64,000 nt of DNA from Ianthella basta. Lineage: Eukaryota; Porifera; Demospongiae; Verongiida; Ianthellidae. The notes beneath the pieces were generated by a model. That model saw only the letters and a list, made by a program, of their open reading frames with translations, searched no databases and was not told the origin of the DNA. Location: positions 3,142,961 through 3,206,960 of the forward strand of contig OZ025868.1 of assembly GCA_964019415.1 (NCBI GenBank), given 5' to 3'. Shown here in pieces: positions 1 through 12,031 of the stretch; position 1 is the stretch's first letter, and each line of letters starts with the position of its first letter. The position numbers and the translations under genes were made by a program.

Positions 1-1357
1 GTGGTGGTGTTTTTCTAGAGCAATGGTGCCTATACTGAATGCATGCATTGTAACTTGCACTGTGTGGTGGTGGTGGTGGTGGTCATTTTCATCTAGGAAT
101 GCATGTGGTGGCCGTAATATTGTAACTTGCACTGTGTGGTGGTGGTAGTAGTATGTGGTAGCAGCGCCTGATGTGGTGGTCTGTTTTCTTGCAGCTCTAA
201 CACATATACTGGTGTGCTCATTGCAACTTCCACTGTCGTGACCAGTGGTGGTTATATTTATCTATTGGTGGTATAGTAGCTGGATTGTGGCTGGATAGTT
301 GTGAGCAAGTGTACATGTGGGAGCTGCTCAGCTCCAGCATAGCGGCAAATGCCTACAAATTGGTGTCAAAATGTGATTGTTCAAAACATCACCTCCATTT
401 TGTGACTAATTAAGCAATCCTGCTAATGACATGAGCAAATGGGCCATCTAACTATATGTCCACTTAGTATCATGACTTAGCGGGGCCGGGTTGGCAGGAT
501 ATGCAATGAACTTCACTATTCTCAGCCATTTTACGACTAATTAAGAAATCTAGCTAATGACATGAAGAGTTAGATTATCTGGCTAGGCCCACGAAGTGTC
601 ATGACTGAGCGGGCCTGGCTGGTTGAGTAATTCATACACCTCACATATGTCGACCATTTTGAGACTAATTAAGAAATCCCGCTAATAACATAAGAAGGTG
701 GAGCACTTAGACGTGTCCACCAAGTTTCACGTCTCAACAAGCCCAGTTGCATTAATATGCAAGATACCACTATACATTAATATAAATGCACCAGACATTA
801 AGTGTTCTCCTATGTGCATTTATATTAGCAGTTTGCGGGCTGCTTGTAGAAGAACGAAGACCTAATTAAAAATTCCGTCTCATTTAGAAGTGTTGAAATC
901 TCCCATACTTTAAAGCCATACCTATCTCATGTCCCCCGGAAATACTTGTTTACCTATTGTGAGTGACAGAGCAGCAACCGAAGGGAGCAAGTATTTCAAG
1001 TTGGGGCGGCAGCCCCACGAGTTTTTTAACTCGAAATACTTGTTTTTAGCACTGTCCAAGCTATGGATCATTTGCAGATGTACAGCTTGTGCCATTTTGT
1101 GCTCTGTTTCCTGTCACAAATATGTTCTTTTGTACAAAGAAAGCAGCAAGGGCCTCAAAGTTTGGATAACTACTAATTAAGATGTTATTATCATGTTACC
1201 GCAGATGGTACTAGATGCAAATGTTGGAGAATGCAATATTAGTACATTTCAATGGCAGACATCCTCATCAGTTACATAACGTTTTTGTACAATGTTTTGT
1301 GACTTTCTTTCACATTTGAACATGTTTTGTTTCACTTATAATTACTTCCGAATGTAG
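1..1357. other. Left-edge non-coding stretch (probable receptor intron)
   Basis: I see no convincing coding exon here. The first 300 bases are rich in TGGTGG runs, and the phrase TTGTAACTTGCACTGTGTGG occurs twice (about 120 and, in close form, 48). The stretch ends at the splice acceptor of the first visible receptor exon (AG at 1356-1357). Because that exon starts in phase 1 with no start codon, this stretch is most simply an intron of the receptor gene, whose 5' exons lie outside the window. Confidence 0.5.
394..735. repeat. Three-copy tandem repeat of about 130 bp
   Basis: Three diverged copies start near 397, 529 and 657. Each carries the core GACTAATTAAGNAATC followed by GCTAATGACATGA, then a shared block around AGTNTCATGACTNAGCGGGCC. 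Divergence between copies is clear, so the array is not recent. No reading frame is conserved. Confidence 0.75.
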
Positions 1358-4300
1358 TAACTGAACCCCCACTGTTGCCTGACAACTTAATCCTGAGAGT
1401 ACTAACTGCCCAATGCTTCAACAAAGCTGTACGCCTACAGTGCCAACACCCATTACCATCGGGAACTCTCCTTGCGACCAGGCCCAGTTGGACAGAAGAT
1501 GGTTCTGTGATATCTATTGATGGTGACATGTACCGCTCTGTGACACTGGTCAGTGACACACAGTTTGTCTTAGAACTGGTACCTGAACGGCGTCGTTTTG
1601 AGCCATCGGGTTCACACAACTACACCTGCTTCTTCCCTCTTGTTGGGGGAGAAAACCTTGAAAGCAACCCAATTGAAGTCAGACCCAAAGGTATGCAAGG
1701 AACTGCATATACATGCTTAGTTTGGTATAGCTACTGTACCTGTTTCCATAGATTTGTGTCATCACCAGTGATTGCATCAGTTTATGGCAACTATAAGTAG
1801 ATTCATAGCTTACTCCTCCTTGACCTTTAATAGAAACTTTATAATAATTATGCAGATAGGCCACAGCAACCTGGAACACCTAGCAGCCGCCCAGGAATAT
1901 GGGAAGCAAGGATCCACTGGAACAGAAGTGATGATCAATGCTTTGAGTCGCAAGCTTCCTGTGGACTGGAGTATAATATTTCCTGGACTGTATCCAGTGG
2001 CGGGTCTTTGTACAGTGCAACTGTTCCATATCCTGAAAATGAGTATATCATTACTGGCTTAAGGCCAAGTACTGAGTACACAGTGAATGTGAGAGCACAG
2101 TGCCAGGTAGACACAGCACTGGCCAGTCCTGGGTCTGAGGCTCTCTTCACAACTCAAGGTAGGCCAAACAGTCTTCCCGATACATACATGCATTGTATTC
2201 GTGTTATGCTATCTGCCACAATTTGCTGTGCGGCCTGTACCATGTTTCATCCTAGTTATCCCAAGTTTGGGTAACTCGTAGCTGTTTTCTTGTGAAGTTT
2301 AATGTGTGATGTGCAAATGTAAGGCACTATAGCTAATAGTTTTGTTACTGTTCTGGTTGCGCTCTAAGTGAGTAAGAGGGCACCATGCTATAGACAACAG
2401 TGAATGGCAGTGGCACAGGTTTGACCACCATCTTTAATCCACACTGGTCATGATTATATGGGTCAAACCCACCTTTGCAGGTGGTTTCAGCCCACATTGT
2501 AATCTGGATTACAGTAGTTCACTAGTGTGAGCGCAACTAATCCAGATTCAACCTGGATTTGACTCACTTTTGTTCCAAAATGTAGGTCATGTGAAAGGGG
2601 TTTAAATCTTTCTGTATATCTATCTTTTAATGCAGATAGCAGAGATGCCAGTCTGGTGTTGACCACTGACAACGACACAACCTGCTTCGACATGCCGGTT
2701 CACCTACAATGCAACCATCCAGATCCAACTTCAAACGTTGAAGGTAACCCAGTGTTTAATTCTAATCGAGTGAACTGGAAGAAGGATGGAGCTGTCATTG
2801 CAATGGATGGCTCCACATATCAAATAATTCAGCAAAGCGCTCTCTCAACCACTCTGGCTGTTACCTATCGCAGAGAAGACTACAGAGATACAAGCAGCAA
2901 ATTTACTTGCTTTATTCCACTTAGTAATGGCACACTCTTGGAGAGTAATGAAGTGAAGGTCCACCTCAATGTTTCATGTAAGTGCATGTCAAGCTTATAC
3001 ACAACTATAGGGAAAGCAATATAATCTGTATATATAGTAAAGATTTAGGGTTGGCACACATAAACGTAGTACAGAAACAAAGACACTTCTTACACATTGA
3101 AACAATAGCACATTGTCACTACAGTACATACAAAGATGTTGCACCATGCATACAGTGCACCCTCGCATGCCTGGACCTGGTCATCATAGCTAATGCTCCA
3201 CTGTGCATGATTCTGGTGTTACAGTAACTTCGAATTCATGAACTGAAATACAATAATTTCCCTTGTTAATTTAACATGCCCAATGTTGGTGCTTTATTAT
3301 AATGCTGTTTCCATTGTTTCCATAGATGCCCAACAGTACAATTTTATAGCAACTGGCAAATACCTAGATTGGTTGCCCATTGTTGCTTGTTCGCCTCTCG
3401 TTACGCCAGCAACAAACTACAATGTAACCGTTGCTATGCAATCAGATGCTGGTATGGAGAAGTTCACTTTTGTTACCAATCGGACAAGTATTGAAATGAA
3501 TGGCAGTATTCCAACAAGTGAAAAGATCAGTGTGTCTCTACAGATACTAGAAGGTAAGCCTGCATGGTACGTAATGCTATGCACTGAAGGATGCTTAATT
3601 CACATTTGATTCTGGTACTTCAACACAGCTCCTGTGTACTTTCATCTCAACTCTTCACAAAAATATGCTTGTTTGGGAGAGGCTTACAAAATGACTTGCA
3701 CAAGTACAGGGGCTTTCGATATGTGTGGACTATCATATCCCTCTTGGTACAAGGACGGTGAACTTGTACGTTGCCATAACTGCACCTTCACTAGAGGAAG
3801 CAAGACCGATGTGCTGTACGCACCAATAGAAGATGAGAATGCTCATGTCTACAAATGTTTAGCTCCTGATGCAAAACGTCCACCCCCCCAATGTCAGAGC
3901 AATAACCTCACAGTGCAATCTCTGAGTAAGCTAAAATGCACTCATTGTCTTGATCACATGGAAGTTCTTGCGGCTGCATGCAGTCAATGTACAGAGGGTG
4001 TTTGCATGCCTGTGTATGCTGTTCTATTGTATAATATGACTTTCAGGTCGACCACTTTGCCCTGTGATACAAAGTCATTTTGCAGATGATACTACTCTCT
4101 CACTTACATGGACCCATGACACAGCATGCTTTTCAGACTGCATTGAATATAATGTTACCTGGTGGCACCCTTTGGGATACAAAATTGTAAGTGGAACAAG
4201 TTATACCATCAATGGTTTGCAGCCAAGACACAGTTACAATGTCCAAGTTTGTGCAGTGTGTGAAGGATACCCCCCAAGTTGCACAGCGACCCAACAATAC

Positions 4301-4917
4301 ACAACAAGTAAGATGCATTATACAGCTGCATAGACACAGTTTCTTCAAGACAGGGGAATAGTGAGCAATTCACGTAGCATAACAGCCAAAGGAGGTCTTC
4401 TGGGCTGAAACATTCTGTTGATTACTTTATATGCTATGTGAATTTCTCACTATTTCCCCCTTCTTCAAGTAACACAACGTGGCAATGAGCCTCTACAAGA
4501 TTATTGCATAAACACAGGCTGCATCAGTAAATGCATTCTGTTATAGCAGTATACCACTATATTTATTAATTTGACCTAATATATGTAATGTGCATGTGTT
4601 TTATTAAATGCAATCTTGCATGTATTTCCCTCATGCAACTGCAGCTGTTAATGTAGCAGCATCAGTGCTATCAATACTGGTGATTGGCTTAGTAGTTGCG
4701 ATAATCTTGTGCGTATCGTGCTGTGTGAAACGGTATAAGAAGAAAAGTGGTGAAGGTATATACTTATGTGTTATGTTGTATAATGTTATATTCTGTTATA
4801 TACCTCAGTGTATACAGTAGCTGCTGTACGTGACTGCTACCTATGCATTATAATGTAGAGTCAATTCAATTCATTTGCTTTATTTCAGGAGCCGGCTACC
4901 AAAACACAGGAATATAG
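1358..4917 (+). CDS. Ig/FN3-repeat single-pass membrane receptor (3' part)
   Basis: A type I membrane protein, probably a cell-surface recognition or adhesion receptor; ligand unknown. Eight exons are visible: 1358-1690, 1856-2158, 2636-2977, 3326-3553, 3629-3925, 4047-4307, 4645-4755, 4889-4917 (stop TAG). Exons 1, 3 and 5 encode Ig-like folds (first Cys, then W around WTEDG, WKKDG or WYKDG, then Y-x-C). Exons 2, 4 and 6 look FN3-like (for example GLRPSTEYTVNVRAQC and GLQPRHSYNVQVCAVC). Exon 7 encodes a hydrophobic span (VLSILVIGLVVAIILCV) and a basic stop-transfer KRYKKK; the cytoplasmic tail is under 20 residues, so signalling must use a partner. All visible introns are phase 1, which permits module shuffling. 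There are many Asn-X-Ser/Thr sites. The N-terminus and signal peptide lie upstream of the window. No family name is assigned; exon 4 is the weakest domain call. Confidence 0.85.
4343..4469. mobile_element. Short foldback (MITE-like) element
   Basis: It lies in the receptor intron before the transmembrane exon. The left arm (GGGGAATAGTGAGCAATTCA onward, 4353-4380) is an imperfect inverted copy of the right arm (4430-4465, ending TCTCACTATTTCCCCC). The arms are about 35 nt around a short loop. No coding capacity. A small non-autonomous DNA element is likely, but I cannot define a target-site duplication. Confidence 0.55.
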
Positions 4918-5187
4918 GCAGTGAGCTAACATTGAAGCATGATACACTCGCATGTGATTGTTAGTAAGCTACAGTGCATAACAGCTGTGCCTATTAATTC
5001 TTTTCTAAAGGTGCATGTTAAGGAACTCAGGGATGACAAAGAACTTTAGCTAACAGTTATGTAGTGGTAGTCGGTTCTTTGAATTTGTCGGCACTAGCAG
5101 ACAGCATTTAAAGTGTATGTGCATGTTTGACTGATTATAATGTACTGTAATATTTTGCCGTGTGTATGTGTTTGTACCATGTATTAT

Positions 5188-5193
5188 AATAAA
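5188..5193 (+). terminator. Candidate poly(A) signal of the receptor gene
   Basis: AATAAA lies 271 bp after the receptor stop codon, in otherwise A/T-rich, non-coding sequence. Position and motif fit a polyadenylation signal; the cleavage site was not resolved. Confidence 0.5.
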
Positions 5194-5419
5194 ACGTAGC
5201 ATTGGCTCATTTAAATTTGACTGCATGTTGTTTAATGTACGTACAGTATAATTATGCATATGTAATGGTAACGTTATAATCACAGCCCTTTCCATAGTTC
5301 TTTATACAGTTCATAAATTAATACCAGGTATACAGGAGTGCAAGCCATACAGGGATACAGCACCTGTATAAGCGTATACACAGTTATCATACACATTCAA
5401 ATCTGCATGAGCAAGGCTG

Positions 5420-5794
5420 CTATGTACAGAATATTATTGTCACCTCAAATACATTCACTCCTTTGTAGCTCATGTATCGTCTCCCTTGGCAACCGACTGT
5501 CCATTCTGAGTGGAGGAGGTGAAGTAGTCCTTTAGGGGTGAAAATAGGTGACGTATCACAGGAACATGCACTCCATGCCCTCCCAAGGAGCTTGTGTCTC
5601 CCATGACGACCAAGATTGGCAACATCAGTGTAGTGATCAGGAAAGCCAAACAGCCTAACAAAGTGTAAAAGGAACAATATGTGTCATTAAGGGTACACTG
5701 CAAGTGGAGTTCTTATTTTCCAAGAAGTTACTGTGTCTGACACAGAGAATGAACTACGTAAATAAGATACTTTACTTTGCCAAAACCTATCACA

Positions 5795-5879
<85 letters not shown>

Positions 5880-6154
5880 GCATTCTTATATTCCATTTAT
5901 GATGACTAACATACAGTAATTACCAGTCAATCCTGACCTGGGCTGAGCCCACACCCTCACACACCATCACCCTCCCCCCTCACCCACAAACACTCATGCC
6001 CTCACCCATACACTCTCATCACTCACACTCACCTCTCCATTTCAGTGCACCAGAGCACATCCTCCCCCTCTCCCTCCACCCTGACTGGCATGATGGCCTT
6101 CTTCGTCTGCTTGATTGAATTCATCATTGTCGTGATAGTGCAGAGCTTATGGAA
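5420..6154 (-). pseudogene. Duplicated DNMT3 terminal exons, frameshifted
   Basis: This is a second copy of the last two DNMT3 coding exons. The penultimate exon copy (6154-6033) has the same length (122 bp) and both splice sites, but changes a conserved Arg of the RTITT motif to Cys. The last exon copy begins at 5654 and matches the functional exon ([18 protein letters not shown]) until about 5565. There it carries four extra bases relative to the copy at 7170, which shifts the frame just before the conserved [15 protein letters not shown] tail and gives an unrelated end at 5420. It could still be spliced as an alternative 3' end, but the product would lack the normal C-terminus, so pseudogene is the better call. 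Confidence 0.8.
5797..5878. repeat. (CA)n microsatellite
   Basis: About 40 CA units in the intron of the duplicated DNMT3 tail. The equivalent intron of the functional copy carries a shorter array at 7398-7454, so the array predates the duplication and has since changed length. Confidence 0.95.
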
Positions 6155-6238
6155 CTGATGGAAGGAGAGGGCAAGAAGAGAGATTATCTACCAAATCAAG
6201 CAACTACAGTATTACACTTTGATGTTAAGTACTCCTTT

Positions 6239-6345
6239 GGAAGTTAACGCTACGATGTCCAAATTTGTGCAGTGTGTGAAGGGTACCATCCAAGTTGTAC
6301 AGCAACCCAGCAATACGAAACAAGTAAGATGCATTGTGCTGCTGT
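6239..6345 (+). pseudogene. Remnant of the receptor FN3 exon
   Basis: About 100 bp match the end of the intact receptor exon at 4235-4330, including the splice donor after AACAA and bases beyond it. No start of the exon, no transmembrane exon and no tail exon follow, so this is a dead fragment left by the tandem duplication. Confidence 0.8.
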
Positions 6346-7064
6346 ATAAATTAACACAGGCCTCATCATGCAGTTGATGTAATGCAATCTTGTACTTCTG
6401 TCTGGCTGGCTGTAATAGGTGTGTGTGCATGTTGGACTGATTTATTATACAGACTAATACTGGAGGTATCTACTGGTAAATATACTTTCATTTGAATACA
6501 AAGTTGTATGTAGTTGTAGCATGTATTTCTTAATATAACACTGCATGGCATTATTTTGATTGCATAATTTTAGTGTACGTATGTATGCACACACGTGGTA
6601 GCGGTAGCATGCAGTTGTGTGTCAACTGATGATCATGCAGTATAGTCTATATAATCATAGCCCTTACAGTATTAGTGTGGCTTTGCACAAACAACTATAT
6701 CCACGTCCCCAAGACTGTGTTGGTAACTGAAGCTAGCTGTGATTCTACAAGCTTATTAAGCTAGGTCTCAATTTACGATCAAATGATCTACTCAACACAA
6801 GCATATATACCGACTCGGACCATAAATTTCACTGCATGCTTCCTTCAACAAAATTAGAAAATTACATACAGCTAGTCCATATGGTAAAAGATTGTACGGT
6901 CTGCACTACATGAATTAACTTATCACATGCAGAACAGCCCATTAATATAGGGCCATTCATATAATATTAGTATAATATGTACTTAAACACCAGTAGAATC
7001 CAATGGGAGCTGTTATTACATAGTCTCATTGTGTACCATCCCGTTGCTATATGTCACCAAAGAC
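6346..7064. other. Intergenic remnant of the duplicated unit
   Basis: A/T-rich sequence without a supported gene. Patches around 6380-6660 still resemble the receptor 3' flank at 4610-5290 (for example the CATAGCCCTT area), as expected for the second duplication unit. Confidence 0.5.
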
Positions 7065-7397
7065 TCATTCTGTCAAGGCCCTATCATCTCCCTTGGCAGC
7101 CGACTGTCCATTCTGAGTGGAGGAGGTGAAGTATTCCTTTAGGGGTGAAAATAGGTGACGTATCACGGGGACACTCCATGCCCTCCCAAGCAGCTTGTGT
7201 CTCCCATGACGACCGAGGTTGGCAACATCAGTGTAGTGGTCAGGAAAGCCAAAAAGCCTAACAAAGTGTAAAAGGAACAGTAAGTATCATTAGGTTACAC
7301 TGCATGTGGAGTTCCCATTTTTCCACAAAGTTAGTGCTTGTAACACTATGAATAAACTATGTATAGAAGAGACTGTACTTTGCCTAAACCAATCACA

Positions 7398-7456
<59 letters not shown>

Positions 7457-8619
7457 ACACTCTTACATCCCATTTATACAGTAATTACCGGTCAGTCCTG
7501 ACCTGGATTGAGCCCATACCCTCACACGCGCCCTCACCCTCACCCCTCACCCACAAACACTCATGCCCTCACACATACACCCTCATCACTCACTCACACT
7601 CACCTCTCCATTTCAGTGCACCAGAGCACATCTTCCCCCTCTCCCTCCACCCTGACTGGCATGATGGCCTTCTTCGTCTGCTTGATTGAATTCATCTTTG
7701 TTGTGATAGTGCGGAGCTTATGGAACTGATGGAAGGAGAGGGCAGAAGGAGAGACTACCCGACAATTCAAGGAACTACAATATTACCCCAGAAGTACAGT
7801 AAGACAGTGCTACTGACTGTGAAGTGTACATACTGTTCATTTCTATACGAGATACAGATAGCTGTATTCTCATTAAATGCACAATACTGTAGTAAGACTT
7901 CAACTCATGCTATTGGCTTAACTCAAAGGAACATTGCCCTCTGGTCACTGCATAACACAGCCACTTGTCTATATACAGCAGTCAGCATGCATCAGTCCAA
8001 ATACTACACACAACTTCACCCTCGATCACTATAAGGCCTATGATTCTGGTCTGGCCTCATTGAATTCAGATGGAGTTGCTACTAGAGGATTCCCTCACTT
8101 GTGCTATCCTGTTGACATTCTTCTCAAGGCACTCTTGCAGTGACAGCTTGTCACCTGGTAGGGCCGTGGTGGGACGGCTCATCCCAGGGAGATTGCCCCA
8201 GAAGTACCGTCCTCGATGAGCAGCTGAGATGTCCTTCGCATCCACCACCACTGGGTTGGTCTGTGGAGGAATTACTGGAGGTGAATCACATGTCATACAC
8301 AATCGCATCCAGGCTGGAGCCAACAGTCTCAAACGTCTACAATCGCAGCATTATTCACCTGACCCACTTCCTCACTTCTCCCTCCTTCCCTTAGCAACCA
8401 ACCTGAAGGAACCGAGAAATGATCTGTTTGTCGTGAGCCCTCATGGATACCACATTCTCAAACAGCCAGAAAAATGGCCGATCGTCTCCAGGTGGAGGTT
8501 TGCAGTAGTTGAGAATTCGGTAAAACTCAAAGAAAAGTCTCCCAGTTCCATCTGAGGGGCGTGTGCATAGGGTAGAGAGTAACAGATGTTGCTTGTATGT
8601 CATTACCATAATGATGCAT

Positions 8620-8668
<49 letters not shown>

Positions 8669-11600
8669 CACACACACACGCGCGCGCGCACGCACACACA
8701 CACACACACACAAGCATTCTGTTACATTGCACTTACGTAAATACTGCTATTGTTAACACCACACACAGTACACACAAACACATACACCTCCAGGTATCAA
8801 GCAGTTTGCAGTAGTGTGCTGTGCACCACTCACCATAGATCCCCTTGCGTGCCGGGTTCACAATGGACAGGTCGTTGCAGGGGCTTCCCCCAATGACAAG
8901 ATCAAAGGGACCCCACTCCCTGACCTGCTTCTCTGTGACATTCTCAATGTCACCAACATGACGGATGGTGGGGTGATGAATCTTAGAGACCTGTGGGGGG
9001 GGGGGGGGGTGGAGAGGGAGGGTGGAGGGGGAGGGCATGAGGATGCTACCTCTGATGACACCTAGTCTCATATGACCAGTCAAGCAATTCACTCAGACAC
9101 AACAAAGCTAGTGGTAAAAAGTCACTGAGCTCACAGAGGCCAAGTAAGATCAAAATGATGATCTGTCTACCTGAAGCTAGAAGATGCCTTATTTTCATGC
9201 ACAAAAAGTGCTATTATACAAAGAAGACATTTCTTTAGTAAGTACGTAGCAGTACAGTTCACAGTCACAGCTTAGTTGCGTATAATCACCTTTATTGCAT
9301 CAGGGTCAACTTCAGAGGAGATATAGAGCTCCACTTCGATTCCAAGATCCTTCATGACAAGCATACCTGGAATGGGAATATGAACATGAAGCACCTGATC
9401 ACACACCTCTCTCCTCTCCTCCATTCTCCTCTGAACAACCTACCAGTGGCAATGCCATCAAACAATCCAAGCACTCTAATAGGCTTTCTCTCTTCAGGAG
9501 GAACAGCAGGAGGAAACACTGGCAGCTCCTGAGAATAAAAGTCACATAACAGAAGAAATATTTACATAGCATTTTCAGCATTAAATTCATGTACAGTTAT
9601 ACCTTCCTACATGCATGAATGCATTAGACATGAAGTGGGATTATTGGTTGACTAATGGACATGATTGAGGTATGGATTTGTTCTGTTCCAACCACAAGGT
9701 CGTAATGAATCAGAACTGACGTTTCGGCCACATGCTGTGGCCATCATTAGAGTACACAAAACGTTTTTTTTGTTTTGTGTACGGTGATGAAGGTGGTAGT
9801 CATGGTGATGGTGGCCATTTTGTCTCACCCAGACTTACATATTCCTGCTCAAATGTGGTAAAGAGAGAGTGCAGTTTGCTGTGCCAGTCCTCCTGCACTT
9901 GCAGCAGACCACTGCCTGCTACACACATGTAGCAGAACCACTCTTCGGCTGCTTCAACCTGAGTAGAGGGGAGAAGGAGGCGGGAGGGGAGGGCTGAGGG
10001 TTGGAACGTGTGTGTCACTGTGCATTGTACATAAACAGTATCAAGCTGCAGCAACTAATAGAGACTCACCTTTTCCAGCTCTTCCTGTCCACAGAGTTTC
10101 CGAATGCAAGGACCACAGTACACCCTACATACAGTAACACACCTCATGTCACTCCTACCACACCTCACGTTAATCCTACCACACCCTCTGTTACTCTTAG
10201 CACTCCTACCATGCCCCGTCACTCCTACCACACCTTATGTCACTCCTACCACACCTCATGTCACTCCTACCACACCTCATGTCACTCCTACCACACCTCA
10301 TGTCACTCCTACCACACCTCATGTTACTCCTATCATACCTGTTGATGTTACACAAGATTCAGCATCACAAGATTAATTCCCTCCTACACCTACTCACTTG
10401 GCACAGTTAGGCTTGTCACACATAAACACCTTCTCTCCAGCAGAGCAGATTGTGCAATACATCTGGGTAACCATAGAAACAAGCAGGCCAATCATACATG
10501 GCAAAACTGCACAGACAGACACAAGCAATCTTGCTCAGATGATGAAGCGATAATCTCTGAAGGTGTTGTGGCTCTGAGAAAAGCCTTTACAGTAGACATG
10601 CAATTCAATGCATGTGAACAGCGAATACAACACAAACTCAGAAATTATAAAGCTGCCAAGGCTTGTACAGCTGCCACAGTTACCATGCTAATACTCAGGA
10701 ACTATTCAGGGGTCAAGACTCAGCTGTATGCCCGGGGTTGGGCAAGCACAGAAATAAATGCTTTAGCGTAAATTCAGGAAGGAGTGGCTGGCAAGAGCTC
10801 TTTACTACAGTTGTCATGACTACCATGGCTTCGCAACCAGATACGACTTCCAGCGTTTTACAATCATGGAGAAAATGGCCAACCATGCAAGTCGACTACT
10901 TCTTGTCTCTCACAATACTACACCCGTGAAGCAACCATTACTGTTGTGACAAAACAGTTACCATGACGACTCACCTGTGACCCATCATCATCAAACAGGT
11001 AGACACACTCCATAAAGCTTTCTCGGCAGACTTTGCACAAGCCACCATGGAAGAGGGGATGTGGGCATGTAATGTCCATGTGACCACATGCCAGACAGAT
11101 GTCTGCAGGTATGTGCACAGGCAGTTATGGTAAGAAAATTATGGGATGACCCCTCACACACACCTATTAATAGGGGGTAATGAGGCTATGAATATGCTTA
11201 TAGAAGCCACAATCATGCCAAACACTTTGTGTACCCCTAGGGTGTTTGCATAAGTCGCACTCTGTGCGGCCCAAAGTACAAAATTGGTAGACATCTTCGG
11301 TGTTTGTGGGTGGGTGGATGCGTGGGTGGGTGGATGGGTGTCTGGTTGGTGGGTCAATGTGTAGCCATGCAAGAGAAGGCCTACCATTGATCTCCATGTT
11401 CTTCTCCCGCACCATATCAAAGGTATCTGCAGGTGGCATACACGTGAACACAGTTACACTGACTGAGGCAATATAGACTTAATGCAGAGCCTGGTATCAA
11501 GTAGGCTCTGTTACATGGTGACGTCAGTAAATGCACAGATATTCGTTCACATAGATACAGAACAATTCACATACAGTAGTTTGTTGTACAATCCATCGTG

Positions 11601-11954
11601 CATACAATTATACAAGCACATGACATATATTTTTTCATATACATACGTATGTACATGGATATGCACACACATATACAAACAAACAAACAAACAAACAAAC
11701 AAACATGCCTATCCTTCCTCCTGGCACAGTAATCATCTCCCTCAGTGCAATGGCTCCATGGAATGGCGTTCTCTTGGGCGGTGGCTCTAGAATTTCTCCG
11801 CTGTCCTCGTTGAGCTTAGCGCGGCCCTGAACGGTGCGCTTTGTACTCCTGACACTCTCCCAAGGAGTGGAGAGGGACGTGGAAGGGGTTTGGTGCTGAG
11901 AGGAGGCTGGTGGAGAAACGCAAGAATATTCTTGCACAAGAGTGTACATACATG

Positions 11955-12031
<77 letters not shown>

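Larger units (their letters stand above)
4235..7790. repeat. Tandem segmental duplication of the receptor/DNMT3 tail-to-tail junction
   Basis: Unit 1 (about 4235-6220) and unit 2 (about 6240-7790) share the same order: the end of the last receptor FN3 exon, intergenic DNA, then the last two DNMT3 exons in reverse. The receptor exon end at 4235-4330 recurs at 6248-6345, and the DNMT3 exon block at 5476-6160 recurs at 7084-7730 at high identity, including the adjacent CA array. Unit 2 has lost the transmembrane and tail exons. The simplest reading is one tandem duplication followed by deletions, leaving receptor 3' exons intact on the left and DNMT3 exons intact on the right. Confidence 0.85.

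Noticed and set aside
5687-5919. Long open frames of repeated His-Thr or Cys-Val on both strands over CA/TG arrays (also at 7306, 8527, 16618, 21582, 36300, 61629)
   Set aside because: They are translations of dinucleotide repeats in introns and have no start context, splice support or domain.
8066-8098. Extension of the DNMT3 exon 14 reading frame ([10 protein letters not shown]) past 8099
   Set aside because: A donor GTGAGG at 8098 joins to the exon at 7725 (HKLRTITT...NSIK), which matches the family far better; the run-on frame stops at once.
9716-9760. Short palindrome GGCCACATGCTGTGGCC in a DNMT3 intron
   Set aside because: Only six-base arms; too short to call an element without other copies.
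11154-11451. Cys-containing minus-strand frames around 11240 as an extra DNMT3 ADD exon
   Set aside because: The exon at 11426-11385 joins in frame directly to 11102-10975, reproducing the family sequence; the intervening Cys codons belong to an intron with GGGTG repeats.
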